This document shows positions 1-7,557 of a stretch of DNA of 64,000 bases, in pieces (within the stretch, counting starts at the first letter, position 1; each line of letters starts with the position of its first letter). Under the pieces are notes generated by a model. It saw only the letters and a program-made list of their open reading frames with translations, had not been told where the DNA came from and did no database searches. The translations under genes were made by a program, and so were the position numbers. Source of the DNA: CADEED01 sp043747835 (GTDB lineage: Bacteria; Pseudomonadota; Gammaproteobacteria; Steroidobacterales; Steroidobacteraceae); NCBI GenBank assembly GCA_043747835.1, contig JAYTOK010000060.1, positions 1 to 64,000 on the forward strand. Direction: 5' to 3'.

Positions 1-25
1 GAAAAATAGATCTGTCCCCTTTTTC
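1..25. repeat. Half copy of the AGATCTGTCCCC palindromic repeat
   Basis: The first bases read AATAGATCTGTCCCCTTTTT. The same string forms the right arm of the perfect inverted repeat at 17621-17714. Only one arm is visible because the window starts here; the other arm is presumably just upstream. Confidence 0.6.
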
Positions 26-98
26 TCTGCCCCCTGGCACGAATCCTGCTCCATCTACCGTACGCGTCCCGAAGCGACGGTGGTTTGACGAGGAGAGG

Positions 99-548
99 AT
101 GATGTCTTTCGACGATCTCGATACCTGGTGGCTGTTGCTGCGTTCGGCGATTCTCGTCCTCGCATTCCTGGCCTTCGCCTGGGGCTTGCTCGCGCAGCGC
201 CGCGACGCTTCCTTGTCGTTCATGCGACTCGCCTCGCAGCACGACCAGGCCATCACGGAAATCCACCGCTTGGCCGAGAAGGTTTCCGACCTTGCCGCGC
301 AGGTGCGCGAACTCTCGCTTCCTTCCCCCATGACGTCACAGCGGCTCGCGGCCGCCGCGCCACCACCGCCACCCCCGCCAGCGCCGCTGCCCAGCGCGTC
401 GACGCAGGGGCGCGGCTACGAAATGGCGATCCGCATGGCGCGGGGCGGGGCAACCGTCGAAGACATCGTCGCGAACTGCGGAACGACGCGAGCGGAAGCC
501 CGGTTGCTGCGGCGCCTGCATTGCGCGACCGGCGCGACCGCGGCTTGA
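99..548 (+). CDS. DUF2802 family membrane-anchored protein
   Basis: This 149-residue protein has one N-terminal transmembrane helix (about residues 10-32), a short coiled-coil-like stretch (about 42-72), a proline/alanine linker with a run of eight prolines (about 87-94), and a C-terminal helix-turn-helix-like segment containing YEMAIRMARGGATVEDI. That last segment is typical of DUF2802. In pseudomonads DUF2802 genes lie beside flagellar and chemotaxis genes, but nothing of that kind is in view and anything upstream is outside the window. Tandem ATGs at 99 and 102 follow AGGAGAGG; 102 has the better spacing. The biochemical function is unknown. Confidence 0.75.
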   Translation: MMSFDDLDTWWLLLRSAILVLAFLAFAWGLLAQRRDASLSFMRLASQHDQAITEIHRLAEKVSDLAAQVRELSLPSPMTSQRLAAAAPPPPPPPAPLPSASTQGRGYEMAIRMARGGATVEDIVANCGTTRAEARLLRRLHCATGATAA

Positions 549-625
549 CATATGCCGGTGCGTGCGCCGGTCACATTAGATCCCGAAACGTTAAATAGAA
601 CGGTCATGGGACCGATAACCATTGC

Positions 626-1531
626 ATGAGTCTGGAGCAGGAGTCGGTAATCGCGAGCGCGCGTGCGAACTCGTCCCCGGGGCGCGGCAGCGATGCGGCG
701 CGCCTGGTCGAGGCGCTCACGCTCGAACTGGCCGGCGAGAAGATCGACCTGCCCAGCTTTCCCGACATCGCGGTGCGCGTGCGCAAGGCACTCACGAACG
801 ATGAGGTCGACATCGATGACGTCGCGCGCATCATCAGCGCGGAGCCCGCGCTGGCCGCGCGGCTGTTGCAACTCGCGAACTCCGCGGCGCTCAACACGAG
901 CGGCCGGCGCGTGACCGACCTGCGCTCGGCGATCTCGCGCATCGGGTTCAACATGGCACGCAGCGCGACGATCGCATTCGCCATGTCGCAGTTGCGTCGT
1001 GCCGAGGCCTACAAGGGACTCGAAGAACCTCTCTCCGAACTCTGGAACCGCAGCACGCACGTCGCGGCCGTCAGTCGCGTCGTCGCGAAGCGCTTCACGC
1101 AGGTCAATCACGACGAAGCGCTGCTCGCGGGACTTCTCCAGGGCGTCGGCCAGCTCTATCTATTGACTCGCGCCGTGCGCTTCCCCGCATTGCTCGCGGA
1201 CGCTGGCACGTATCAGCGCATCGTCGCCGAATGGCACTGCCGCATCGCGCAGGCAATCCTGCGCAACTGGGAGATGGCGGAGGAGATCATTGCCGCCGTC
1301 GTTGCCGGCGAGAACACGGATCGCGAGCACGAAGGCGCGACCGACCTGACTGATGTGCTGAGCGTGGGCGGCGCGCTCGCGTCCTTAGGTCCCGATCCGC
1401 GCGCGGAAGAGATGATGTTCCTGAGCATGCCCGCCGCGCGACGCATGAAACTCGATGCCCGCGCCTGTGGTGTCGCGCTTGCCGAGTCGCACAACGAAAT
1501 ATCCTCACTCCGGCAGGCACTGGGCACATGA
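626..1531 (+). CDS. HDOD domain protein (first of three in tandem)
   Basis: This 301-residue soluble protein is mostly one HDOD domain (about residues 35-235), a catalytically dead relative of HD hydrolases used in signalling. Visible family signatures are LPSFPDIAVRVRKAL, SAEPALAARLLQLANSAAL and the inner GLLQGVGQLYLLTRA, where active HD enzymes carry metal-binding His-Asp. The C-terminal 60 residues are helical. It heads a run of three paralogues in the same order and strand, and its stop overlaps the next start by 4 bp (ATGA), so translational coupling is likely. HDOD proteins commonly act in c-di-GMP, chemotaxis or stress signalling; the partner cannot be read from this sequence. Confidence 0.88.
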   Translation: MSLEQESVIASARANSSPGRGSDAARLVEALTLELAGEKIDLPSFPDIAVRVRKALTNDEVDIDDVARIISAEPALAARLLQLANSAALNTSGRRVTDLRSAISRIGFNMARSATIAFAMSQLRRAEAYKGLEEPLSELWNRSTHVAAVSRVVAKRFTQVNHDEALLAGLLQGVGQLYLLTRAVRFPALLADAGTYQRIVAEWHCRIAQAILRNWEMAEEIIAAVVAGENTDREHEGATDLTDVLSVGGALASLGPDPRAEEMMFLSMPAARRMKLDARACGVALAESHNEISSLRQALGT

Positions 1532-2421
1532 GCACCGCGGAAGTCGCATCAACGGTCACGACGCGCGCGCTGCCTAACACAGCCGTATTCGCCTTCGTGA
1601 AAGCGCTGGCGGCCGAACTGTCACAAGGGCAGGTCGAACTGCCATCAGTGCCCGACATCGTCATCAAACTGCAGAATACGCTCTCGGACGAAAACGTCAC
1701 CAACGACATCATCGTGAGAGTCGTCGGCTCCGAACCGATGCTCGCGGGCAAACTCATGAACATGGCGAACTCGGCGGCGCTGAACTCCTCGGGTCGCAAA
1801 GTCGCGGATTTGCGCATGGCCGTTGCGCGTGTCGGCTTCAACATCGTGAGGTCGGCGGCGCTGTCGTTCGCCGTCGAGCAGCTCAAGAAGTCTGAAGAGT
1901 TCAAGCACATTGAAGGGCCGCTCGACGTGCTCTGGAAGAGCAGCGTGCAGATCGCCGCGTTGAGCCACGTCATCGCGCGCCGCTTCTCCTCGCTGAACGG
2001 CGATACCGCGCTTCTCGCGGGCCTCATGCACAACGTCGGCCGGATCTACATCCTGACGCGAGCCGCGAAGCACCCGCAGCTCGTCGCCGATCCGCTGACC
2101 TACAACTCGATCGTGCGCGACTGGCACACCAACGTGTCGAAGGCGTTGCTCGAGAACTGGCGAGTGGCCGAAGAGATCGTCGAAGCGGTTGCCAGCCACG
2201 AGGATCTGGATCGGGAACAGCGTGGCCCCGTGACGCTGACCGATGTACTGTCGCTCGCGACGTTGCTCGAACGCAGCCGCAATGGTTCGGAGCTCAATGC
2301 GCCGGACGACACGCTCCTGAAGGGTTTGCGCCGGTTGCAGTTGCAACTGCGCGATTGCCACAATGTGCTCGATGAGTCGGCGGAAGAGATCGCCGCGCTC
2401 AAGACCGCGTTGGGCGGATAA
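1528..2421 (+). CDS. HDOD domain protein (second of three in tandem)
   Basis: This 297-residue HDOD protein is clearly paralogous to both neighbours. Shared landmarks are LPSVPDIVIKLQNTLSDE, GSEPMLAGKLMNMANSAAL, RKVADLRMAVARVGF and LLAGLMHNVGRIYILTRAAKHP. The HDOD domain covers about residues 35-235, followed by a helical tail ending in LKTALGG, which resembles the LRQALGT end of the first copy. It begins inside the stop of the first gene (ATGA) and ends 10 bp before the third start, so all three are probably one transcript. It carries no second domain such as EAL, GAF or a receiver, which places it among stand-alone HDOD proteins. Confidence 0.88.
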   Translation: MSTAEVASTVTTRALPNTAVFAFVKALAAELSQGQVELPSVPDIVIKLQNTLSDENVTNDIIVRVVGSEPMLAGKLMNMANSAALNSSGRKVADLRMAVARVGFNIVRSAALSFAVEQLKKSEEFKHIEGPLDVLWKSSVQIAALSHVIARRFSSLNGDTALLAGLMHNVGRIYILTRAAKHPQLVADPLTYNSIVRDWHTNVSKALLENWRVAEEIVEAVASHEDLDREQRGPVTLTDVLSLATLLERSRNGSELNAPDDTLLKGLRRLQLQLRDCHNVLDESAEEIAALKTALGG

Positions 2422-2431
2422 AGGAAGTCAA

Positions 2432-3322
2432 ATGCCCGGGATGGCGCTTGGAACCACGACGATCGAGAACATCGTCGCACACGATGCGGCGGCGCTCGAG
2501 AAAGATCTCGCCGGCATCAAACCCGATTCGCAGATCTCGCTACCCGGCGTGCCGCAGATCGTCACGCGACTGCAGCAGATGCTGAGCGATCCCGAGGTCG
2601 GGATTCCGCAGCTCGTGCCCGTCATCAACTACGAGCCCGTGCTCGTGGGCCGCGTGTTGCAGATGGCGAACTCCGCGGCGCTCAACCCGACGCGCAAGAA
2701 GATAGGCGATCTGCGGACCGCCGTGATGCGCGTGGGTTTCGACCTGCTGCGCTCGTCCGCGATCGCGTACGCGATGCGCCAGCTCTCCCAGGCGCACCAG
2801 GTCAAGGACATCCGCCCGCACATGGAAGCGCTCTGGGAGCGCAGCGCGTGGACCGCGGCCGTCTCGTTCGTGATCGCGCGCAAGTTCACGCGCGTGAATC
2901 GCGATCAGGCTTTCCTCGGCGGTCTCATGCACGGCGTCGGCAAGCTGTTCATCCTCACGCGCGCCGCGCATTTTCCGTTCGTGCTGCGGGATCGGACGAA
3001 GTACGGCGTGCTGCTGCGCAAGTGGCATGCGCCGTTCGCAAAGAGCATTCTCACCGGCTGGCGGGTCAACGAAGAGATCATCGATGCCGTCGTGAACTAC
3101 GAGAACCTCAATCGCGAGGTTTCGGGCGACGAGCCGGATCTGACGGATATCCTGGCGACCAGCTATCTGGTCGTTGGGCACGCGGGTCGTATGCAGGATC
3201 TTTCAATGACCGTCGAGCGAATTGCGGCGTTTTCGCGGTTGCGCCTGGATCTGACGGCGGTCGAAGAGACGCTGGAGCAGGCGAAGGAAGAGATCGAGGA
3301 TCTGCGGCTCGCGATCAAGTAG
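2432..3322 (+). CDS. HDOD domain protein (third of three in tandem)
   Basis: This 296-residue protein is the third HDOD paralogue (LPGVPQIVTRLQQMLSDPE, NYEPVLVGRVLQMANSAAL, FLGGLMHGVGKLFILTRAAH). The ATG at 2432 was chosen over an upstream in-frame start at 2363 because AAGGAA precedes it and because 2363 lies inside the second HDOD gene. The C-terminus (about residues 265-296) is acidic and coiled-coil-like (EETLEQAKEEIEDLRLAIK). Compared with the first two copies it has a longer N-terminal extension and a more diverged tail, as expected of an older duplicate. Its role is presumably signalling; its partner is unknown. Confidence 0.88.
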   Translation: MPGMALGTTTIENIVAHDAAALEKDLAGIKPDSQISLPGVPQIVTRLQQMLSDPEVGIPQLVPVINYEPVLVGRVLQMANSAALNPTRKKIGDLRTAVMRVGFDLLRSSAIAYAMRQLSQAHQVKDIRPHMEALWERSAWTAAVSFVIARKFTRVNRDQAFLGGLMHGVGKLFILTRAAHFPFVLRDRTKYGVLLRKWHAPFAKSILTGWRVNEEIIDAVVNYENLNREVSGDEPDLTDILATSYLVVGHAGRMQDLSMTVERIAAFSRLRLDLTAVEETLEQAKEEIEDLRLAIK

Positions 3323-3364
3323 CCGACTGTCTACCCCGGAAGATTGGGGGTATAACGAGCGGCC

Positions 3365-3985
3365 ATGCTCGATGAGATCACCGAAGGGCGCACGGACCTC
3401 GTCTTCGACTACATCGCCTCAGGGCATGCCGTAACGTCGAAGGATTCTTCCGGCGTCTCGCTGATTCAGTGGTGCTCGTACTACGGCGACGTCAGCGCGA
3501 TCAAGTTCCTGCTGTCGAAAGGTGAGTCGCTCGACTCCCTCGGCGAACTGTTCGGGTTGCACGCGGCGGCGTTTCACGGCCACGCGTCGTTGTGCCAGTT
3601 CCTGCTCGATCACGGCGCCGATGTGAACGAGGCGCAGCCCGATACCGGCGAAACCGCGGTGCACGCCGCGGTCTCCAAGACCGATCGTGAGAAGTTCGAT
3701 CCCGTGCTCGCGGTGCTGTTGGCGCGCGGTGCCAACCCCAATTGCGTGACGAATCCGGCCGTTGAGACCGGCCATTTCATGCGCGATTGTCGAACGAAGG
3801 GAGAGACCCCGCTGCACCGTGCGGCCGCGTTCGGCACGGAGGCAACGATCGAGATGTTGCTTGATGCGGGTGCGAGAGTCGACGCCACGGACATGCACGG
3901 CGACTCGCCGCTGTCGTGGGCGAGCTGGTATCTGCGGCCGAGGACGATCCTGCGGAAGCTTTGCTTCGGTCAGTTTCGCGCTTGA
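3365..3985 (+). CDS. Ankyrin repeat protein
   Basis: This 206-residue protein is made of about five ankyrin repeats with recognisable cores: GVSLIQWCSYYGDVSAIKFL, GLHAAAFHGHASLCQFLLDH, GETAVHAAVSKTDREKF, GETPLHRAAAFGTEATIEML and GDSPLSWASWYL. There is no signal peptide or membrane segment, so it is probably a cytoplasmic protein-protein interaction module. It starts 42 bp after the HDOD array, behind a weak GGGGGTAT stretch, and ends 59 bp before the S41 peptidase. It may be co-transcribed with either neighbour. The binding partner cannot be predicted. Confidence 0.85.
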   Translation: MLDEITEGRTDLVFDYIASGHAVTSKDSSGVSLIQWCSYYGDVSAIKFLLSKGESLDSLGELFGLHAAAFHGHASLCQFLLDHGADVNEAQPDTGETAVHAAVSKTDREKFDPVLAVLLARGANPNCVTNPAVETGHFMRDCRTKGETPLHRAAAFGTEATIEMLLDAGARVDATDMHGDSPLSWASWYLRPRTILRKLCFGQFRA

Positions 3986-4044
3986 TGGAGGTTTCGCGAC
4001 CTTTCTCCAGGGCCGCGCATCTATTCCGCTTTCAGGGGAATTTC

Positions 4045-5367
4045 ATGAAACGTACGTCGCGCGCCTTGCTGCTCGGTTGCTTCGCTTTCGCCATCGGATC
4101 GTTCGCCTCCGCACAATCGGTACCAGTGCCGGATACGCCGGCCGGCATCGTACTGTCGGCCTGGCTAGACGCCTTCAACAGCGGCGACAAGGCGCGCCTC
4201 GAGCGCTTCGAAGCCAAGTACGACGGCCGAGATCCCAACAATGTCGAGAACCAGGTCAGGTTTCACGCCAACACCGGCGGCTTCGATCTCAGCAGCATCC
4301 GCAAGAGCACGCCCACCTACATCGAGTACATGGCGGTCGAGCGCGCAACCCGTCGGGAGGTCGTCGGGATGATCGAGGTGTCGACTACCGAACCGCGGCG
4401 CGTGCAGAACTCGCAGGTTCGTCTCGTCTGGCCTGGCGCGCAGGTCATCGGGTTTGCGATCGATGCGGCGACTCGCAAGCGCGTGATCGACGGCGTCGTT
4501 GAAAAGCTCAACGAGAACTACGTCTTTCCCGAGACCGCGAAGAAGATGGAAGCTTCACTGCGAAAGGCGGAGAAGCGCGGTGAGTACAGGCAGGTCTCGA
4601 ACGGTGATCAGTTCGCTCGATCGCTGACGACCCAGCTCCAGGAAGTGAGCCACGACAAACATCTGCGCGTGGGCTTCAGTCCGGTCGCGACGCCACCGAT
4701 GCCGGTGACGAACGCACCGCCGCCGCCGACCGAAGAGGGGCAGCGGGCGATGCTGCGCGACAACTGCGGATTCGAGAAGGTGGAGCGGCTCGCGGGAAAC
4801 GTGGGGTACGTGAAGTTCAATCAGTTCGGCGACCCCGACGTCTGCAAGGACACCGCCGTTGCTGCGATGACCTTCATCGCGAATACGGATGCGGTGATCT
4901 TCGACATGCGTGACAACGGAGGAGGGCGTCCGCAGATGGTCGCGTTCCTCACGAGCTATCTGTTCGCGGAGCGCACGCACCTCAATGATTTCTGGAATCG
5001 AAAGACCGGGGAGACGCAGGAGTCCTGGACGAGCGAGGATGTGCCGGGGAAGAAGCTCACGACGCAGCCCGTGTTCGTTCTCACGTCGAAGCGGACGTTC
5101 TCGGGGGCGGAGGAGTTCTCGTACAACCTCAAGCATCTCAAGCGCGCGACGATCGTCGGAGAGTTCACGGGGGGCGGCGCGCACCCGGTTCGCGGTCAAC
5201 GCATCGATGAGCGCTTTTCGATCGGTGTGCCGGACGCGCGGCCGATCAATGCCGTGACGAAGACCAATTGGGAAGGGACGGGCGTCGAGCCGGATGTGCA
5301 GGTGCCGGCGGCGGATGCGCTCGCGACCGCGCAGAAGCTGGCGGTGGAGCAGGCGCGAGGGCGTTGA
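4045..5367 (+). CDS. Secreted S41 family (C-terminal processing-like) peptidase
   Basis: This 440-residue protein opens with a Sec signal peptide (MKRTSRALLLGCFAFAIGSF, cleavage near ASA-QS). An uncharacterised domain follows (about 25-145), then an IRBP-like helical segment (RVIDGVVEKLNENYVFPETA), then the S41 protease core. The nucleophile is probably Ser353 in RTFSGAEEF, and VIFDMRDNGGGRPQM and GEFTGGGAHP are typical of the family. No clear PDZ domain is visible, unlike Prc/CtpA. The ATG at 4045 is preferred over an in-frame start at 3916 inside the ankyrin gene because it follows CAGGGGAA and exposes the signal peptide. It probably acts in the periplasm; substrates are unknown. Confidence 0.85.
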   Translation: MKRTSRALLLGCFAFAIGSFASAQSVPVPDTPAGIVLSAWLDAFNSGDKARLERFEAKYDGRDPNNVENQVRFHANTGGFDLSSIRKSTPTYIEYMAVERATRREVVGMIEVSTTEPRRVQNSQVRLVWPGAQVIGFAIDAATRKRVIDGVVEKLNENYVFPETAKKMEASLRKAEKRGEYRQVSNGDQFARSLTTQLQEVSHDKHLRVGFSPVATPPMPVTNAPPPPTEEGQRAMLRDNCGFEKVERLAGNVGYVKFNQFGDPDVCKDTAVAAMTFIANTDAVIFDMRDNGGGRPQMVAFLTSYLFAERTHLNDFWNRKTGETQESWTSEDVPGKKLTTQPVFVLTSKRTFSGAEEFSYNLKHLKRATIVGEFTGGGAHPVRGQRIDERFSIGVPDARPINAVTKTNWEGTGVEPDVQVPAADALATAQKLAVEQARGR

Positions 5368-5395
5368 TGAACGGAGGGGTGGTGGTCGGCAGCGT

Positions 5396-5553
5396 GTTAT
5401 GCGACAAGTCGTATAACTAGTTGGAAGCGTTTGACCGTCGGGAAGGGCGTGTGTTGTAGTGAAAGCAGATACATGCAGAGGGCGCTGGAATGTTATGCGG
5501 CTGATTTGTCGGGTTACGACGCGACGTTTCGGTCGTCTAAATAAGAGTTAGGC
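5396..5553 (+). other. Degenerate attC-like site(s) before the first accessory gene
   Basis: Integron recombination cores have the form RYYYAAC ... GTTRRRY. Here GTTATGC (5396-5402), GTATAAC (5411-5417), GTTATGC (5492-5498), a near-core GTCTAAA (5535-5541) and GTTAGGC (5547-5553) occur in an otherwise gene-free stretch. The last core ends 8 bp before the next start codon, the usual cassette geometry. The 5411-5498 pair has the orientation and about 88-nt length expected of an attC. Folding has not been computed and some cores are imperfect. Confidence 0.4.
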
Positions 5554-5560
5554 CGCAACA

Positions 5561-5971
5561 ATGAGCGAGCACAACGTAAAGCTGGTCGGAGGTGCGGTCG
5601 ATGAGCCGGCCACAGTTGTCGCCACATCGAATGGGCCCGACGATTGCCACATCGCCATTGCGTATCGTGACAAACGCGTCGACGGCAGCGGCATCGACTT
5701 CTTCGCTGCCTTTCAGCAGGTTCGCTTGCAGCTTGAAACTGAAGGGCTGATCCCGTCTTGCTACGGCGCAAGTCTGAACGTATGGCCCTCTGGCATGTGC
5801 CGCTCAATGGGTCAGGGAATGCTCGGTTACCGCCTAAAGCTTCGATGCTCTACGACGCGCGAAGACATCGTGCGCATATTTGATGCGGGGCCGGATGTGG
5901 TGCCAGCGCAGGTTGCCGAGCAACGCCAGTTCTTTGAAGAGTGGGGTAAGTCAGTTGAGCGTGAAAGATAA
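5561..5971 (+). CDS. Hypothetical protein in a cassette-like position
   Basis: This 136-residue protein has no family I recognise. It is soluble, without a signal peptide, and shows a beta-rich start (VKLVGGAVDEPATVVATSNG) and a helical acidic C-terminus (AEQRQFFEEWGKSVERER). The motif YGASLNVWPSGMCRSMGQGM looks conserved in character (aromatic and glycine-rich). The gene is short, begins 8 bp after a GTTAGGC core and ends close to another attC-like site, as integron cassette genes do. Its base composition is less GC-rich than the flanking core genes. Confidence 0.6.
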   Translation: MSEHNVKLVGGAVDEPATVVATSNGPDDCHIAIAYRDKRVDGSGIDFFAAFQQVRLQLETEGLIPSCYGASLNVWPSGMCRSMGQGMLGYRLKLRCSTTREDIVRIFDAGPDVVPAQVAEQRQFFEEWGKSVERER

Positions 5972-6022
5972 AGAGCCAAGCTCATACGCCGGCGCGCGCG
6001 CCGCTCGACTCAACCGTTAGAC
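5949..6022 (+). other. attC-like site between the hypothetical gene and the GNAT gene
   Basis: The stretch ends in CGCTCGACTCAACCGTTAGAC, whose GTTAGAC (6016-6022) fits the GTTRRRY core. The left part, GTTGAGCG at about 5953, can pair with CGCTCGACTCAAC on the right. GTGAAAGATA..GAG.GCCAAGCTCA also occurs in the next site (6488-6571), so the two share an ancestor. The left RYYYAAC core is not intact, which suggests decay. Confidence 0.45.
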
Positions 6023-6025
6023 AGC

Positions 6026-6493
6026 ATGATCTTTCGCGCTGCCACGGTTTCCGATGCTTCTGCGATCTCAGAACTCATCCTCGCATTTCGACACGAGTAT
6101 CTGCTTGACCCCACGGGGCGCGGTGCCGAGGAGTTCTTGACTTCCGTATCAGCGGAAGCTGAGCGCGGCTATATCAGCTCCAGCCGCTATTACTACTTGC
6201 TAGGGGAAGCAGAAGGCGTGCTTGCTGGCGTCATTGCCCTGCGGGATGGAACCCACGTCTTCCGCCTGTTCGTCGCTCGCAACCGCCAGCGCCAAGGTCT
6301 TGCCCGTGAGCTGTGGCGAAGGGCGCGCCAAACCCTTGGGCCTGTCGATCAGGCCATGAGCTTTACGGTGAACTCGAGCCTCATGGCCGTACCGGTATAC
6401 AGACGGCTGGGATTTGAGCAGACTTCTCCGCAGGTGGAAATGCATGGAATCGCCGTTGTTCCCATGCGACTCACGGAGCGGAGTGTCGCCTAA
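6026..6493 (+). CDS. GNAT family N-acetyltransferase
   Basis: This 155-residue single-domain GNAT fold protein has LFVARNRQRQGLARELWRRA as the acetyl-CoA pyrophosphate-binding motif A (R/Q-x-x-G-x-A; about residues 88-105). The C-terminal VPVYRRLGFEQTSP is the usual motif B. It starts 3 bp after a GTTAGAC core and its TAA stop lies inside GCCTAAC, the left core of the next attC-like site, which is classic gene-cassette packing. GNAT genes are frequent cassette cargo, but the acceptor (antibiotic, amine or protein) cannot be deduced. Confidence 0.8.
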   Translation: MIFRAATVSDASAISELILAFRHEYLLDPTGRGAEEFLTSVSAEAERGYISSSRYYYLLGEAEGVLAGVIALRDGTHVFRLFVARNRQRQGLARELWRRARQTLGPVDQAMSFTVNSSLMAVPVYRRLGFEQTSPQVEMHGIAVVPMRLTERSVA

Positions 6494-6571
6494 CAAGTTC
6501 GCTGGAGCGCGCGCGTGAAAGATAGAGTGCCAAGCTCAGACTGCAGCGGCCGCGCCGCTAAATCGTAAGAC
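6488..6571 (+). other. attC-like site after the GNAT gene
   Basis: GCCTAAC (6488-6494, including the GNAT stop codon) opens the site. It is followed by AAGTTCGCTGGAGCGCGCGC, which resembles the left half of many attC sites. The right half ends in GCGCCGCTAAATCGTAAGAC, a one-base variant of GTTAGAC. The 84-bp length is normal for attC. The middle shares GTGAAAGATA and GCCAAGCTCA with the site at 5949-6022. Confidence 0.5.
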
Positions 6572-6605
6572 CGTCAGGACGAAGAGTAGGCGCCTGAAGA
6601 CCCGC

Positions 6606-7358
6606 ATGAGATCGAGCGACGAGTGGCACAACCGGATCGCAGCCGAAGCGCACCTGCCGCAGGATGCTGCCCGACAACTGCGCGAGGTTGGCTTCATCGT
6701 AATGCCAGGGCCCGTCATCCCGGGCGGCTGTGAGCGACTATCTAATGCTTACGATCGCGCGGTAGCAACGGCTGATCCTGCCGATGTACACGTCGGCCAG
6801 ACCAGGTCTTCGACCCGTATCGATGACTTCGTCAATCGCGGATCGGAATTCGACGGTATCTACATCTACGCGCCGTTGTTGGCGGCTTGCCGTCAGATCA
6901 TCGGCGGACCATTCAAACTCAGCGGCATGCGCGCAAGGACACTCAATCCGGGCGCACTGACCGAACGGCTTCATGTCGATGTCAAACATCGGGCCGACGG
7001 ATGGCCGTTGGTGGGATGTATCTTGATGGTTGATGTCTTTGATGCCGAGAACGGTGCTACGCGTTTCGTGCCGGGATCTCATTCGCAGCCGCAAGAGCCC
7101 AGCGACGTCATGAACGATCCGCAAGACGCCCACGACGAGCAAGTCCTCGCGTGTGGTAAAGCAGGATCGATCATCATCTTCGATGCATCGGTATGGCACA
7201 GCCACGGCGCAAACCAATCAGCCAGACCACGGCGGTCGATTCAAGCTCATTTCTGCCGGCGCGAGGCTCTGGCATCGCCCGACGATCATTCCAGCCGCAT
7301 GCGTCCAGAGACCTTGCACCGCATCAGCGATCTGGCGAAGTATGTTTTGAATGTGTGA
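6606..7358 (+). CDS. Phytanoyl-CoA dioxygenase (PhyH) family protein
   Basis: This 250-residue protein matches the Fe(II)/2-oxoglutarate-dependent PhyH fold. LHVDVKH supplies the H-x-D pair, the distal His is in VWHSHGANQS, and a following Arg in RPRRSIQAHF would bind 2-oxoglutarate. MVDVFDAENGATRFVPGSHS is the hallmark strand-loop before the distal His. Such enzymes hydroxylate small molecules or natural-product precursors; the substrate here is unknown. The gene lies between attC-like sites, with GTCTAAC 4 bp after its stop. An enzyme of this size in a cassette-like array is plausible but less common than GNAT or toxin genes. Confidence 0.82.
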   Translation: MRSSDEWHNRIAAEAHLPQDAARQLREVGFIVMPGPVIPGGCERLSNAYDRAVATADPADVHVGQTRSSTRIDDFVNRGSEFDGIYIYAPLLAACRQIIGGPFKLSGMRARTLNPGALTERLHVDVKHRADGWPLVGCILMVDVFDAENGATRFVPGSHSQPQEPSDVMNDPQDAHDEQVLACGKAGSIIIFDASVWHSHGANQSARPRRSIQAHFCRREALASPDDHSSRMRPETLHRISDLAKYVLNV

Positions 7359-7362
7359 AGAC

Positions 7363-7369
7363 GTCTAAC
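7363..7369 (+). other. Left attC core (GTCTAAC) after the dioxygenase gene
   Basis: GTCTAAC fits RYYYAAC and lies 4 bp past the dioxygenase stop, the expected position for the left end of an attC. I found no convincing right half in the following 200 bp, so the array looks interrupted here. Confidence 0.35.
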
Positions 7370-7375
7370 TTCCGC

Positions 7376-7531
7376 ATGGAGACGGACGTGCCGCTGGTCG
7401 GTGAATCGAAATTCCTCCTGATCCAGAAGCTGAACATGCTCGTGTCGAAGGGCGGTGCAACAACGTCCACGAGCGTCGAGGCGGCCGCCACGCCGGCAAA
7501 TGCCGGCGTGGCGCCATCTCACAATCCGTAG
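7376..7531 (+). CDS. Possible 51-residue ORF or gene remnant
   Basis: An open frame of 51 codons starts at ATG 7376 and reads METDVPLVGESKFLLIQKLN, then an Ala/Thr-rich tail ending in VAPSHNP. It has no good ribosome-binding site and matches nothing I recognise. The low-complexity tail suggests the C-terminal remnant of a gene truncated when the neighbouring array was disturbed. Confidence 0.2.
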   Translation: METDVPLVGESKFLLIQKLNMLVSKGGATTSTSVEAAATPANAGVAPSHNP

Positions 7532-7557
7532 GTCGGGCGGTCGCGGCACTTCCTGCT

